A DNA stretch of 64,000 bases from CAIJMU01 sp035530275. GTDB taxonomy: Bacteria > Spirochaetota > Spirochaetia > Treponematales > Rectinemataceae. Location: contig DATKVC010000010.1 in the NCBI GenBank assembly GCA_035530275.1, positions 62,001 to 126,000 on the forward strand. Reading direction: 5' to 3'. The notes below the pieces were generated by a model. The model was not told where the DNA came from and made no database searches. It saw nothing but the letters and a program-made list of their open reading frames with translations. The translations under genes were made by a program, and so were the position numbers. This document shows positions 29,567 to 38,578 of this stretch, one piece after another (the stretch's first letter is position 1; each line of letters opens with the position of its first letter).

Positions 29567-31309
29567 ATGAGCGATGTTACCCCCACGAGCGACTTTATCC
29601 GCGATCTCATCAAGGAAGATCTGGCCGCCGGCCGCTATAAGGAAGTGAAAACCCGCTTCCCCCCGGAACCCAACGGATGGCTCCATATCGGCCACACCAA
29701 GGCCTTCCACATCGATTTCTCCATAGCAGCCGACTTCGGCGGGAAGTGCAACCTCCGCTTCGACGACACGAATCCCGAAAAGGAGGACATGTCCTATGTG
29801 GAGGCCATCCGCCGTGATATCAGGTGGCTGGGATACGACTGGGAGGACCGCGAGTTCTTCGCCTCCGATTATTACGAGAAGCTCTACGACTTCGCCGTCA
29901 AGATCATCAAAAAGGGCCATGCCTACGTCGACGATCTCAACGACGAGGAGATCCGCGAGTACCGCGGCACGAACGTGCCCGACAAGAACAACATCACCCT
30001 CACGCCGCCCGGAAAGAACAGCCCCTACCGCGATCGCCCGGTCGAGGAGAACCTCGATCTCTTCGCCAGGATGAGGGCGGGCGAGTACGCCGACGGGGCC
30101 AAGACCCTCAGGGCCAAGATCGACATGGCCCATCCCAACCTCCTCATGCGCGACCCGGTCATGTACAGGATCAGGCGGGAGCCCCACTACCGGACGGGCT
30201 CCGCCTGGTGTATCTACCCGATGTACGACTTCCAGCACCCTCTTTCGGACGCGATGGAAGGCGTTACCCACTCCCTATGCTCCCTCGAGTACGAGATCCA
30301 CCGCCCCCTCTACGACTGGTTCATCCGCGAGGCCGAGGTCTTCCCCTCGAGGCAGATCGAGTTCTCCCGCCTCAATATCACCCACACCGTGCTTTCCAAG
30401 CGCTGGCTCCTCCGCCTCGTAAAAGAAGGCTATGTCTCCGGCTGGGACGATCCCCGGATGCCCACCCTCGCCGGCCTCCGTCGCCGGGGCTATACGCCCG
30501 AGGCCATCCGTGACTTCCTCGGCCGCATCGGCGTGGCCAAGACCGACTCCTATGTCGACATCCAGCTCCTCGAACACTGTCTCCGCGAGGACCTCAACAA
30601 GAGGGCCCGCCGCGTGATGGCCGTCCTCCACCCCCTCAAACTCGTCATCGAAAACTGGCCAGGTAGGGGCCAAGACGGCGGCCCGGGCCAGGTCGAAGAG
30701 CTCGAGGCTGTCAACAACCCCGAGGACCCGGCGGCCGGCACGCGCAAGATTCCCTTCTCCGGCGAGCTCTGGATCGAGCGCGAGGACTTCCAGGAAGTCC
30801 CTCCGCCCAAGTACTTCCGCCTCTTCCCCGGCAATACCGTGCGGCTTCGCTACGGCTACATCGTCACCTGCACGGGCTTCACGAAGGACCCCGCCACGGG
30901 CGAGATCACCGAGGTTCGCTGCAGCTACGACCCGGCGACCCGGGGCGGCGACGCCCCGGACAACCGCAAGGTAAAAGGCACCATCCATTGGGTCTCGGCC
31001 GCCCAGGCAGTCCCCTTCGAGGCCCGGCTCTTCGATCATCTCTTCCCCTCCGAAAGGCCTATGGACGTCGAGCCAGGTGTCGATTGGGTGGCCACGATGA
31101 ACAGGGACTCCCTCGAATCCCTCCCGGGAGCCTTCGGCGAGCCCTCGCTCGCGGCGGCCAAGGTCGGCGAGTCCTATCAGTTCGAGCGCCTGGGGTATTT
31201 CGTCCGCGACTCGGCAGAGGGCGGGGAATCGGCGGCCCTGGTTTTCAACCGCTCCGTCAACCTCAGGGATACCTGGGCTAAAATCGAAAAGAAGGCCGGC
31301 GGCGTATAA
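29567..31309 (+). CDS. glnS: glutaminyl-tRNA synthetase
   Basis: A 580-residue class I synthetase with the HIGH motif region PPEPNGWLHIGHTKA, the KMSKS equivalent VLSKRWL and the two-barrel C-terminal anticodon-binding domain. Length fits bacterial GlnRS. The open frame starts 69 nt upstream, but ATG at 29567 with AAGGA is the best start. Its presence means Gln-tRNA-Gln can be made directly instead of only through the GatCAB route. The GatA-like protein at 50325 is a different amidase branch with a long N-terminal extension. A weak TTGACC-N18-CATAGT promoter lies at 29498-29527. Confidence 0.95.
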   Translation: MSDVTPTSDFIRDLIKEDLAAGRYKEVKTRFPPEPNGWLHIGHTKAFHIDFSIAADFGGKCNLRFDDTNPEKEDMSYVEAIRRDIRWLGYDWEDREFFASDYYEKLYDFAVKIIKKGHAYVDDLNDEEIREYRGTNVPDKNNITLTPPGKNSPYRDRPVEENLDLFARMRAGEYADGAKTLRAKIDMAHPNLLMRDPVMYRIRREPHYRTGSAWCIYPMYDFQHPLSDAMEGVTHSLCSLEYEIHRPLYDWFIREAEVFPSRQIEFSRLNITHTVLSKRWLLRLVKEGYVSGWDDPRMPTLAGLRRRGYTPEAIRDFLGRIGVAKTDSYVDIQLLEHCLREDLNKRARRVMAVLHPLKLVIENWPGRGQDGGPGQVEELEAVNNPEDPAAGTRKIPFSGELWIEREDFQEVPPPKYFRLFPGNTVRLRYGYIVTCTGFTKDPATGEITEVRCSYDPATRGGDAPDNRKVKGTIHWVSAAQAVPFEARLFDHLFPSERPMDVEPGVDWVATMNRDSLESLPGAFGEPSLAAAKVGESYQFERLGYFVRDSAEGGESAALVFNRSVNLRDTWAKIEKKAGGV

Positions 31310-31352
31310 CCGAAAAAGCCGGCGCCTGGCGTAGAGAAAGGGAGGCGGGAGC

Positions 31353-32279
31353 ATGGAAAGAAAACTCCTCACCGCGATTTCTGAAGAGCTTGGGGCGGGC
31401 CGCAGCCTTGCCCTGATCACCGTCATAGAAACCAAGGGTTCGGCGCCCCGCCATGTCGGCTCCTCGATGCTTCTGCTCCAGGATGGGAGCATCAGGGGAA
31501 CTGTCGGCGGCGGATCAGGCGAGGCCGAGGCTATGGAAGCGGCAAGGCGCTGCATGCAAGGCCGCAAGGCCCTCGTCCTCGAGGTGGACAAGCTCGGAAA
31601 GGATGTCGCCGGCCCCGAGGGCATTTGCGGCGGGGTGACGCGGATGCTCGTCGAGGCGATCGATGGGAGCTCTGCCCTCGTTCCCCAACTCAATGAGGCT
31701 GCCGCGGGGCGCCGAGCCTCCCTGCTCAGAACCATTCCCGGTGGCGGGGAATTCGAAGATCCCCTCGTCGAGGCCGATAGACTCATTATCTTCGGCGGCG
31801 GCCATGTCGGACTCGCCCTGGCCCGCCTTGCCTCCGAATTGGATTTCGCCGTCACCGTCTGCGACGAAAGGCCCGAATTCGCCCATCCCGATCGTTTCCC
31901 CTCGGGGGTCTCCACCCTCGCGGGAGCCTATCTCGATTCCATCGCCCGGCTCGAGATAGGCCGAGGGGACTGGGCTGTCGTCATGACGCCCGACCATCAG
32001 CACGACCACCTCTGCGTCCGTGAGCTCTTCCGGCGTGCTCCCCGCTATCTCGGCTTTATCGGGAGCGCCCGCAAGACCCGTCTCATCTTAGAAGCCCTCA
32101 AGGCCGAGGGGGGAGACCCGGCGACCGTCGATGCCATTCGCGCGCCTATCGGCCTCGATATAGGCGCCGAGACCCCGGCCGAGATAGCCGTCTCCATCCT
32201 CGCGGAGCTCGTCGCCGAGAGGAGGGGGGCGAAGCTCCTCGAGGGCCTCGCTGCAGATAGGGCGAGGCGGAGAACCTAG
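31353..32279 (+). CDS. XdhC family molybdenum-hydroxylase maturation protein
   Basis: A 308-residue XdhC/CoxI-type protein. The N-terminal XdhC domain has VIETKGSAPRHVGSSMLLLQDG and TVGGGSGEAEA. The C-terminal Rossmann domain starts near residue 145 (RLIIFGGGHVGLALARLA). XdhC binds molybdenum cofactor and inserts the sulfurated form into xanthine dehydrogenase-type enzymes. GGGAGGCGGGAGC precedes the ATG. It is followed 3 nt later by the YqeC-YqeB fusion, so the pair points to a selenium-dependent molybdenum hydroxylase. No hydroxylase, SelA/B/C/D or Moco synthesis gene is in this window; they would have to lie elsewhere. Confidence 0.88.
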   Translation: MERKLLTAISEELGAGRSLALITVIETKGSAPRHVGSSMLLLQDGSIRGTVGGGSGEAEAMEAARRCMQGRKALVLEVDKLGKDVAGPEGICGGVTRMLVEAIDGSSALVPQLNEAAAGRRASLLRTIPGGGEFEDPLVEADRLIIFGGGHVGLALARLASELDFAVTVCDERPEFAHPDRFPSGVSTLAGAYLDSIARLEIGRGDWAVVMTPDHQHDHLCVRELFRRAPRYLGFIGSARKTRLILEALKAEGGDPATVDAIRAPIGLDIGAETPAEIAVSILAELVAERRGAKLLEGLAADRARRRT

Positions 32280-32282
32280 CCG

Positions 32283-33887
32283 ATGTTGGACGCGCCTGGC
32301 CTTCTCGACAGGCTCCTCGAGGAGAAAAGTGAGGGCCTGGCCCTTCTCGTGGCTTTCGTCGGGGCCGGCGGCAAGACGGAGGCCATCTTCGCCCTCGCCG
32401 CCGAGGCGAAGCTGCGCGGCCTTTCCGTCCTCGTGACCACAACCACGGCGATGCGCGATCCGAGGCTCGAAGCCGACCGCGACATCGATTACTTTCTCGA
32501 AGGGCTTCCCGAGACTCCACTCCCTCCGCCAAGTCTTAACTTCCTGGCACTGGGGAAGGGCGAATCGGCGAAGATCCATGGTCCCGATCCGGAGAATTTC
32601 GAGGGGCTACGTGGGCACTGCGATCTCATCCTCGTCGAGGCCGATGGTTCGCATCGCCTTCCTCTCAAGGCTCCGGCCGACCACGAGCCAGTCATTCCTC
32701 CGACCAGCGATGTCGTCGTCGCCTGTGTCGGATTGGACGCCCTCGGAAAGCCTGCCGACGAGAAGACAATCCACAGGCTCCCTGAGTTCCTCGAAGCGAC
32801 GGGGCTCGGAGAGGGTAGGCCCGTTGACCTGGCTGCCCTCGCCGCCCTCGTCATTGCCCCCCGGGGGGCCTTCAAGGGGAGCCCCTCCAAGGCGCGGCGC
32901 ATCCTCCTCCTCTGCAAGGGAGACCTGGGAGGCGACAGCCTCGCCTCACTCCTTACCTCTCGCCTTGCAGCAAAAGAAACGAAGCCCACCCTTGTCGCGG
33001 CGGCAGCCCTCGGCCTGCCCCGGCGAAGATCGCTCCGAAACAGCGAAGGGGCCCTTGTCCTTGTCCGCGGCGCCGGCGATCTCGCGACCGGCGTCCTCGT
33101 CAGGCTCTGGAACGCGGGCTATAAGGTCGGAGCCCTCGAAAGCCCGAGGCCTAGCGCGATCAGGAGGAGCGTAGCCTTCTCCGAGGCAGTCTACACGGGC
33201 AGGACTCGGGTCGAGGGCATCGAGGCCCGGAGGGTAGAGGATGTCGGCGACTTCCTGGCCTGCCTGAACCAAGGCGCTAGCATCCCTGTGCTCGTCGATC
33301 CCGAAGGCAGCTCGATCGGTCTTCTCGAACCCGATGTCATCGTCGACGCGATCATGGCCAAAAAAAACCTCGGCACATCCCGAGCGATGGCTCCCTTAGT
33401 TATCGCCTTGGGCCCGGGCTTTGAAGCCGGCGGCGAGGTCCATGCGGTGGTCGAAACCAACAGGGGGCACAATCTCGCCCGGGTTATATGGAAGGGGAGG
33501 GCTGAGCCGGACAGCGGCCAACCTGGCGAGATAGGAGGGGCCTCCTCGGAGCGCGTACTTCATGCGGAGCACGAGGGCAGCTTCCAGCCACTTCAACCGA
33601 TAGGTGTTTTAGTGCGACCTGGTGATATAATTGCTTTAATAGTAAAGAATAACAATAGCTTTAATGTGTGCACTAAAATAGACGGTATCTTGAGGGGTAT
33701 CCTGCCGGCGGACTACCCCGTGGTCCCTGGTTTCAAGGTCGCCGATGTCGACCCGCGGGCCAAGCCCGAGCATTGTCACCTGGTGTCTGACAAATCGCGG
33801 GCGATAGGCGGCGCCGTGCTCGAAGCCTTGTTGGCGAGGGGCATGTTGCCCGGCGGGGCCCTGCAACGCGAAGCACGTCACTTTTGA
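32283..33887 (+). CDS. YqeC-YqeB fusion, selenium-dependent molybdenum hydroxylase accessory protein
   Basis: A 534-residue protein that joins two normally separate accessory proteins. Residues about 1-235 match YqeC, with the P-loop-like AFVGAGGKTEAIFALA and LVEADGSHRLPLKAPADHEPV. Residues about 255-534 match the YqeB family, with VLVRGAGDLATGVLVRLWNAG, then VLVRPGDIIALI and the end KSRAIGGAVLEALL. These families track selenium-dependent molybdenum hydroxylases (such as some xanthine dehydrogenases) and probably handle the labile selenium ligand. A 60-bp stretch (33621-33680) encoding a conserved part of YqeB is only 25% G+C and uses codons rare in its neighbours. The gene sits directly after xdhC. 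Confidence 0.85.
   Translation: MLDAPGLLDRLLEEKSEGLALLVAFVGAGGKTEAIFALAAEAKLRGLSVLVTTTTAMRDPRLEADRDIDYFLEGLPETPLPPPSLNFLALGKGESAKIHGPDPENFEGLRGHCDLILVEADGSHRLPLKAPADHEPVIPPTSDVVVACVGLDALGKPADEKTIHRLPEFLEATGLGEGRPVDLAALAALVIAPRGAFKGSPSKARRILLLCKGDLGGDSLASLLTSRLAAKETKPTLVAAAALGLPRRRSLRNSEGALVLVRGAGDLATGVLVRLWNAGYKVGALESPRPSAIRRSVAFSEAVYTGRTRVEGIEARRVEDVGDFLACLNQGASIPVLVDPEGSSIGLLEPDVIVDAIMAKKNLGTSRAMAPLVIALGPGFEAGGEVHAVVETNRGHNLARVIWKGRAEPDSGQPGEIGGASSERVLHAEHEGSFQPLQPIGVLVRPGDIIALIVKNNNSFNVCTKIDGILRGILPADYPVVPGFKVADVDPRAKPEHCHLVSDKSRAIGGAVLEALLARGMLPGGALQREARHF
33607..33678. repeat. AT-rich segment bounded by a 9-bp inverted repeat inside the YqeB region
   Basis: TTTTAGTGC (33607-33615) and GCACTAAAA (33670-33678) are perfect inverted copies 54 nt apart. 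The segment between holds a repeated GCTTTAAT. Bases 33621-33680 contain 15 G/C in 60. The reading frame is intact and the protein matches the family through it. Confidence 0.6.
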
Positions 33888-33903
33888 CGAAAAGGAATCC
33901 ACA

Positions 33904-34488
33904 GTGTCGGATGGAAATGACCTCCGCAGGCGACTGAACAGAATCGTGCTGCCCGCCCTCTTTGCCGCCCTAATAAGTGTGGGCGCCTTCATGGCCTTTC
34001 CCCTGCCGGGCAGCCCCGTGCCCATCGTCCTTCAGAACCTCCTCGTCGTCCTCGCGGGCCTCCTTCTCGGCCCCCTTCAAGGCGGCGCTGCCGTCCTCCT
34101 CTTTCTCATCCTCGGAGCCCTGGGCTTTCCCGTTTTTTCCGGCGGCCATGGGGGGCTCGCCTGGTTTGCGGGGCCCACGGGGGGCTACCTCCTGGGCTAT
34201 GCTCTGGCCGCCCTCGTCGCGGGCATCCTTTCTCGAGGCCGGACGGCGCTCTTGAGTTTCGTCGCTTCCTTTGCCGGCTTTGCGACAGTCCTCCTCGTCG
34301 GCGCGGTGAGGCTGAAATTCTACAAGAGCATGGGATGGGGCGGAGCCTTCGCCGCGGGGATACTTCCCTTCCTCATCGGCGACTCGATCAAGGCAGTCTT
34401 CGCCGCCCTCATTGCATTGCGGCTGGGCCCGGCTGTGGATCGGATGCGGCGATCGACGAGATCGTTAAGCGACCGGGAGGGGAGTTGA
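33904..34488 (+). CDS. bioY: biotin ECF transporter substrate-binding protein BioY
   Basis: A 194-residue integral membrane S-component. About six helices are visible, with the BioY signatures FPLPGSPVPIVLQNL and GGAAVLLFLILGALGFPVFSGG...GPTGGYLLGY. It binds biotin in the membrane and docks to the EcfA-EcfT energy unit encoded next. The start is GTG at 33904 with AAAAGGAA upstream. The stop overlaps the ecfA TTG start, so expression is coupled. Having S-, A- and T-components together is the dedicated (group I) arrangement. Confidence 0.93.
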   Translation: MSDGNDLRRRLNRIVLPALFAALISVGAFMAFPLPGSPVPIVLQNLLVVLAGLLLGPLQGGAAVLLFLILGALGFPVFSGGHGGLAWFAGPTGGYLLGYALAALVAGILSRGRTALLSFVASFAGFATVLLVGAVRLKFYKSMGWGGAFAAGILPFLIGDSIKAVFAALIALRLGPAVDRMRRSTRSLSDREGS

Positions 34489-35255
34489 TCGAGCCCATCC
34501 TCGAAGCGAGGGATCTGAGCTTTTCATTCGAGGGGAAAAAACCCCTTCTCGTGAAACTTAGCCTCGCCTTCAAGGAGGCCGAACTCGTCGTCCTTGCCGG
34601 AAGGAACGGGGCGGGAAAGACGGTTCTCGCCAAGTGTCTCGCGGGGATCTACCAGGCGCCGAGAGCCTCGGTTCTCTTTCGAGGCAGTGATCTCGCCGGC
34701 CTGAAGGGCAGCCCCGCCACCAAGGTCGCCTATCTCTTCCAAGACGCCCGCCTCCAGGTCCTCGGCGACAGCCTCCTCGAGGATGCCCTTTTCGGTCCCC
34801 TCGCCCTCGGCATGCAAAGGGATGAAGCCGAGGCTCGGGCCAGGGCTGCCCTCGAGTCCCTCGGCCTGGGCGGCCGCCTTCGCGAAAGCCCCCTCGGACT
34901 CTCGGGCGGTGAACTCAGGCGCCTCGCCATCGCCTCGGTCCTCGCCCTCGACCCCGAGGTCCTCATACTCGATGAGCCCTTCGCCAATCTCGACTGGCAG
35001 GGCGTCGCGAGCCTCCTCGGCGTGATCGGAGACCTGCGGAATCGGGGCAAGACCCTCATCGTCCTCACCCATGAGCTGGAGAAAATTGTCGGCTTGGCCG
35101 ATCGCCTCATCGTGATGGACAGGGGCGCGCCGGTCGCCGACGGGAAGCCCTCGGCCCTGATCGGCGAGGGGCTCGAGGTCCACGGTCTCCGCAATCCCCT
35201 GAGGCCGGCCACCTCGCTTGGGGAACTGCAATGGCTCGATCCGCCGCCGGCATAG
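34485..35255 (+). CDS. bioM: ECF transporter ATP-binding protein (BioM/EcfA)
   Basis: A 256-residue ABC ATPase with Walker A GRNGAGKT, Q-loop LFQDARLQVL, signature LSGGELRRLA, Walker B VLILDEPFANLD and switch His in LTHELEKI. It powers biotin uptake with BioY and EcfT. The start is TTG at 34485, four bases after GGGAGG; the frame is open 150 nt upstream within bioY, but that part does not match the family. It overlaps bioY at the 5' end and ecfT by 25 nt at the 3' end. A single ATPase implies a homodimer, as in BioMNY systems. Confidence 0.9.
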   Translation: MIEPILEARDLSFSFEGKKPLLVKLSLAFKEAELVVLAGRNGAGKTVLAKCLAGIYQAPRASVLFRGSDLAGLKGSPATKVAYLFQDARLQVLGDSLLEDALFGPLALGMQRDEAEARARAALESLGLGGRLRESPLGLSGGELRRLAIASVLALDPEVLILDEPFANLDWQGVASLLGVIGDLRNRGKTLIVLTHELEKIVGLADRLIVMDRGAPVADGKPSALIGEGLEVHGLRNPLRPATSLGELQWLDPPPA

Positions 35256-35956
35256 GCCGGGGAGGGGTCTCGAGGATAGCCCCTTCCGCTCGCCTCCTCT
35301 GCCTCCTCGTACTCGTATCGGGCCTCTTTGCGGAAAGGGCTCCGACCGTCCTCGCCCTCACGTTTTTCGGCCTCCTCGCCCTCTTCGCCGAGGGCATGCG
35401 GCCGCGGGCCCTCCTTCCGGAACTCCTTCCCCTATCTTTCCTCCTCCTCTTCATGTTCGCTCTCGAAACCTTAAGCCTCGAGGGACAACCCCATTTCGTC
35501 GCGGCCGAACTGCCCTCGGCCCTCCTCGACGCCGCCCGTCTCCTCGCCGCCTTTGTCCTCGCCCGTCTCTTTTACCAGGCGACCTCGGCCTCGGAGCTCC
35601 GCGAGGCGGCCGAATCGGCGGGGCGATTCCTCCCCGGCTCCCTCGGCCAGGACCTGGCCCTCGCCCTTTCTCTCGTCCTCGGTTTCATTCCCGCCATCCT
35701 TCTCGAATGGAGGCTGTCCCTCGAGGCGGGGAAGGCGAGGGGCCTCCACCGCAAATCCGGACTAGGCCCGGCTGTCTCGCTCGTTGCCGCATTCATCGGC
35801 AGGATCCTCGCTTCGGCCCTCGTTCTGCCCGAGATACTCCTCGCCCGAGGCTGGACCGGGCTCAAGCGACGAGGGAGGCCCTGGGGCATGAAAGAAATCC
35901 TTTCGGTGGCCATTTCCGCGGGAGTGACCTCCCTCGGACTCCTGGGTATGATCTGA
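35231..35956 (+). CDS. bioN: ECF transporter transmembrane protein (BioN/EcfT)
   Basis: A 241-residue membrane protein with about five hydrophobic helices. A cytoplasmic coupling region contains the EcfT-type A-R-G motifs (SLEAGKARGLHR and LPEILLARGWTG), which contact the ATPase. It is the scaffold subunit of the biotin transporter. It overlaps ecfA by 25 nt, and the next gene, an unrelated ABC exporter ATPase, begins 14 nt after its stop codon, so all may be on one transcript. Confidence 0.85.
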   Translation: MARSAAGIGRGGVSRIAPSARLLCLLVLVSGLFAERAPTVLALTFFGLLALFAEGMRPRALLPELLPLSFLLLFMFALETLSLEGQPHFVAAELPSALLDAARLLAAFVLARLFYQATSASELREAAESAGRFLPGSLGQDLALALSLVLGFIPAILLEWRLSLEAGKARGLHRKSGLGPAVSLVAAFIGRILASALVLPEILLARGWTGLKRRGRPWGMKEILSVAISAGVTSLGLLGMI

Positions 35957-35970
35957 TTCGGTAAAACGAC

Positions 35971-36972
35971 ATGATAGAAGTGCGAGACCTTCACAAGACG
36001 TTCAGGACGACCAAGCGCTACCCCGGCTTCGCGGGAGCGGTAAAAGGCCTGTTCACCCGGGAATATGTCGAGGTGAAGGCTGTCGACGGGATCGAATTCT
36101 CCATCCCCGACGGCCAGATAGTCGGCTATCTCGGCGCCAACGGGGCGGGCAAGTCGACGACTATCAAGATGATGACCGGCATCCTCACGCCGAGTTCAGG
36201 ATCCGTACTCGTGGACGGAATAGTGCCCTACGAAAAGCGGAAGGAAAACGCGGCGAAAATCGGTGTCGTCTTCGGCCAAAGGACTCAGCTCTGGTGGGAC
36301 CTTCCCCTTTCGGAGACCTTCTCGCTGCTCCGGGACATCTACGATGTGGGAGAGCCCGACTTCCGCGAGAGGATGGCCTTTCTCGAATCCGTCCTCGGCC
36401 TGGAAGAATTCATGATGAGCCCCGTGCGCACACTCTCCCTTGGCCAGAGGATGCGAGCCGACCTCGGCGCCGCGCTCATCCACAGGCCCCGCGTCCTCTA
36501 CCTCGACGAGCCGACGATCGGTCTCGACGTGGTCGTGAAGGAAAGGGTACGCGCTGCCATCCACGACATCAATCGTCAATTCGGCACGACCATCGTCCTG
36601 ACGACCCACGACTTGGCCGACATCGAAGAACTCTGCTCCCGCATCATCGTCATCGACGCGGGGCGGATGGTCTGGGACGGGAGCCTCGACGAGCTGCGCG
36701 ACAGGTATGGGCGGAGGCGCGAACTCAGGCTCCATCCGGCCGGCGGGGGAGACGACGGAGCCCTCCTCGCGAGGCTCAGGGAACTCGATCCCGAGGCGAG
36801 CCTTTCCCGCGAGGAAGAGGAACTCGTCGTGGCCTTCGACCGGAAAAAAGCCGGCCTTGCGGCTGTCGTGGCCGCGATCATGGGCAATAGGGAAGTCCTC
36901 GACTACTCGATCCGCGAAACGAGGATCGAGGACATCGTGAAGCAAATCTACGCGGGGGCGGTGGCCAGGTGA
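35971..36972 (+). CDS. ABC-2 type exporter ATP-binding protein
   Basis: A 333-residue ABC ATPase with Walker A GANGAGKST, Q-loop VFGQRTQLWW, signature LSLGQRMRADL, Walker B VLYLDEPTIGLD and switch His in LTTHDLADIE. The extended N terminus (FRTTKRYPGFAGAVKGLF) and C-terminal regulatory extension mark the COG4586-like branch that works with two dissimilar permeases. The gene begins 14 nt after bioN with no clear ribosome-binding site. Both permeases follow with coding overlap or 2-nt spacing. The substrate is unknown; relatives are annotated only as general ABC-2 exporters. Confidence 0.9.
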   Translation: MIEVRDLHKTFRTTKRYPGFAGAVKGLFTREYVEVKAVDGIEFSIPDGQIVGYLGANGAGKSTTIKMMTGILTPSSGSVLVDGIVPYEKRKENAAKIGVVFGQRTQLWWDLPLSETFSLLRDIYDVGEPDFRERMAFLESVLGLEEFMMSPVRTLSLGQRMRADLGAALIHRPRVLYLDEPTIGLDVVVKERVRAAIHDINRQFGTTIVLTTHDLADIEELCSRIIVIDAGRMVWDGSLDELRDRYGRRRELRLHPAGGGDDGALLARLRELDPEASLSREEEELVVAFDRKKAGLAAVVAAIMGNREVLDYSIRETRIEDIVKQIYAGAVAR

Positions 36973-37784
36973 GCCTTCTGCGAAGGTACCGGCTTTTCAC
37001 GCGGAACGCCCTGTCCCGCCTCCTGACCTACAGGGCCAACGTCCTCCTCTTCATCTTCGGGAATATCCTCCAGACGGTGGTCCTCTTCTATCTCTGGCGG
37101 GCGGTCTTCCGTTCCTCGAGTTCTGCAGCCCTTAAAGGTTTCAGCTTTCCCGAAATGGTCGTCTACCTCATCGCCTCGACGGCTACGATCCAGCTCACGA
37201 GGAGCGGCGCCGACGAGGTCATCGCCGACGAGATACGCGACGGCGCCATCGCGATGAATCTCGTCCGCCCCATCGACTACCGCCTTAGGGTCCTTTTCGA
37301 CTCATTCGGCACGAGCCTCTACAATTTCGCCTTCGTCGGCCTTCCCGCGATCGCCGCCATCGCCCTCCTGCTCGGCCTCTGGAAGGGGGAGCCCGCGATG
37401 CCTGTTCTCCACATCCCGGAATTCCTCCTCAGTCTCGCCCTGGCCTTCGCCCTGAATTTTTCCTACCTCTTCTGTTTCGGCCTCGTCGCCTTCGTGACGA
37501 CCAACATGTGGGGTATGTCGAGGCTCGAGATGGTCGTCGCCTCCCTCTTTTCCGGAAGCCTCATCCCCCTTGTGTTCTTCCCCGGCTGGCTCCGGGAGCT
37601 GTCGACCTTTTTGCCCTGGGCCTCGATGGGCTATACGCCGGTGATGGCCCTCCTCGGCAAGCTCCAGGGAGCCTCTCTTATCGGAGCCCTCGGCATCGAG
37701 GCGGCCTGGGCCCTCTTTTTCATCTGGCTCTCGGGCTGGGCCTGGGACCGTCTCGTGCGGCGTCTCGCGGTCAACGGAGGCTGA
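36969..37784 (+). CDS. ABC-2 type exporter permease, first subunit
   Basis: A 271-residue permease with six hydrophobic stretches, including VLLFIFGNILQTVVLFYLWRAV near the N terminus and a long one around ALAFALNFSYLFCFGLVAFV. The start (GTG at 36969) overlaps the ATPase stop codon. The family is ABC2_membrane_6-like (COG4587), always found paired with a second permease and the ATPase type encoded upstream. It would form a heterodimeric channel with the next gene product. Confidence 0.85.
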   Translation: MSLLRRYRLFTRNALSRLLTYRANVLLFIFGNILQTVVLFYLWRAVFRSSSSAALKGFSFPEMVVYLIASTATIQLTRSGADEVIADEIRDGAIAMNLVRPIDYRLRVLFDSFGTSLYNFAFVGLPAIAAIALLLGLWKGEPAMPVLHIPEFLLSLALAFALNFSYLFCFGLVAFVTTNMWGMSRLEMVVASLFSGSLIPLVFFPGWLRELSTFLPWASMGYTPVMALLGKLQGASLIGALGIEAAWALFFIWLSGWAWDRLVRRLAVNGG

Positions 37785-37786
37785 GG

Positions 37787-38578
37787 ATGGGTCGCTATCG
37801 GCGCCTTTACGTGCGCTATATGGCTCAGCATCTCAAGGGTCTCATGTCCTATCGGGTCGACTTTTGGTTCGGCCTGCTTTCCTTCCTCCTCAATCAGGGC
37901 CTGGGCATTCTCTTCATCGGCCTCGTCTTTAGCTCCATCCCCAGCCTCCAAGGCTGGTCTTTTTTCGAGGTACTGTTCATCTATGGATTCGCCCAGATTC
38001 CCCGCGGTCTCGACCACATTTTCTTCGACAATCTCTGGATCCTCGCCTGGCGCATCGTGGCCAAAGGCGACTTCGACCGCTATTTGCTCAGGCCCGTGTC
38101 GCCTTTATTCCAGCTGATAGCCGAACGCTTCCAACCGGACGGATTCGGCGAGCTCTTGACGGGCCTCGTCGCCGTCGGAGTCGCCCTCGTCGGACTTCAC
38201 CTATCCCTTTCACCCCCGGCCCTCCTCCTCGGCCTCCTCGCGATTCTCGGCGGGGTCTTCATCTATGGGGGCGTCAAGCTCGCCTTCGCCTCGATCGCCT
38301 TCTGGACCAAGTTCTCGCAGAGCTGGCTCTTCGCCGCTTACAGGGTGGCCGATTTCGCGATGTATCCCATCACCATCTACGGCAAGGGTCTCCGATTCGT
38401 CCTCACCTTCGTCCTTCCTTTCGCCTTTACCGCTTACTTCCCCGCGGCCGCCCTCCTCGGAAAGGAAGGGCTCCTTTTCGGGACGGGAAGCGCCATCATC
38501 GCCGGCGCGGCTTGTTCGGCCGCTGGCTACCTCGTGTGGCGCCTCGGGCTTCGGGCCTACGAGGGGGCGGGTAACTGA
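37787..38578 (+). CDS. ABC-2 type exporter permease, second subunit
   Basis: A 263-residue permease with six hydrophobic segments. It is related in plan to the upstream permease (FWFGLLSFLLNQGLGILFIGLVF for the first helix) but diverged in sequence, like the COG3694 partner. The start is ATG at 37787 with GGAGG six bases upstream; the frame is open further upstream inside the first permease, which is spurious. The stop overlaps the start of the PfkB kinase gene (TGATG). Confidence 0.85.
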   Translation: MGRYRRLYVRYMAQHLKGLMSYRVDFWFGLLSFLLNQGLGILFIGLVFSSIPSLQGWSFFEVLFIYGFAQIPRGLDHIFFDNLWILAWRIVAKGDFDRYLLRPVSPLFQLIAERFQPDGFGELLTGLVAVGVALVGLHLSLSPPALLLGLLAILGGVFIYGGVKLAFASIAFWTKFSQSWLFAAYRVADFAMYPITIYGKGLRFVLTFVLPFAFTAYFPAAALLGKEGLLFGTGSAIIAGAACSAAGYLVWRLGLRAYEGAGN

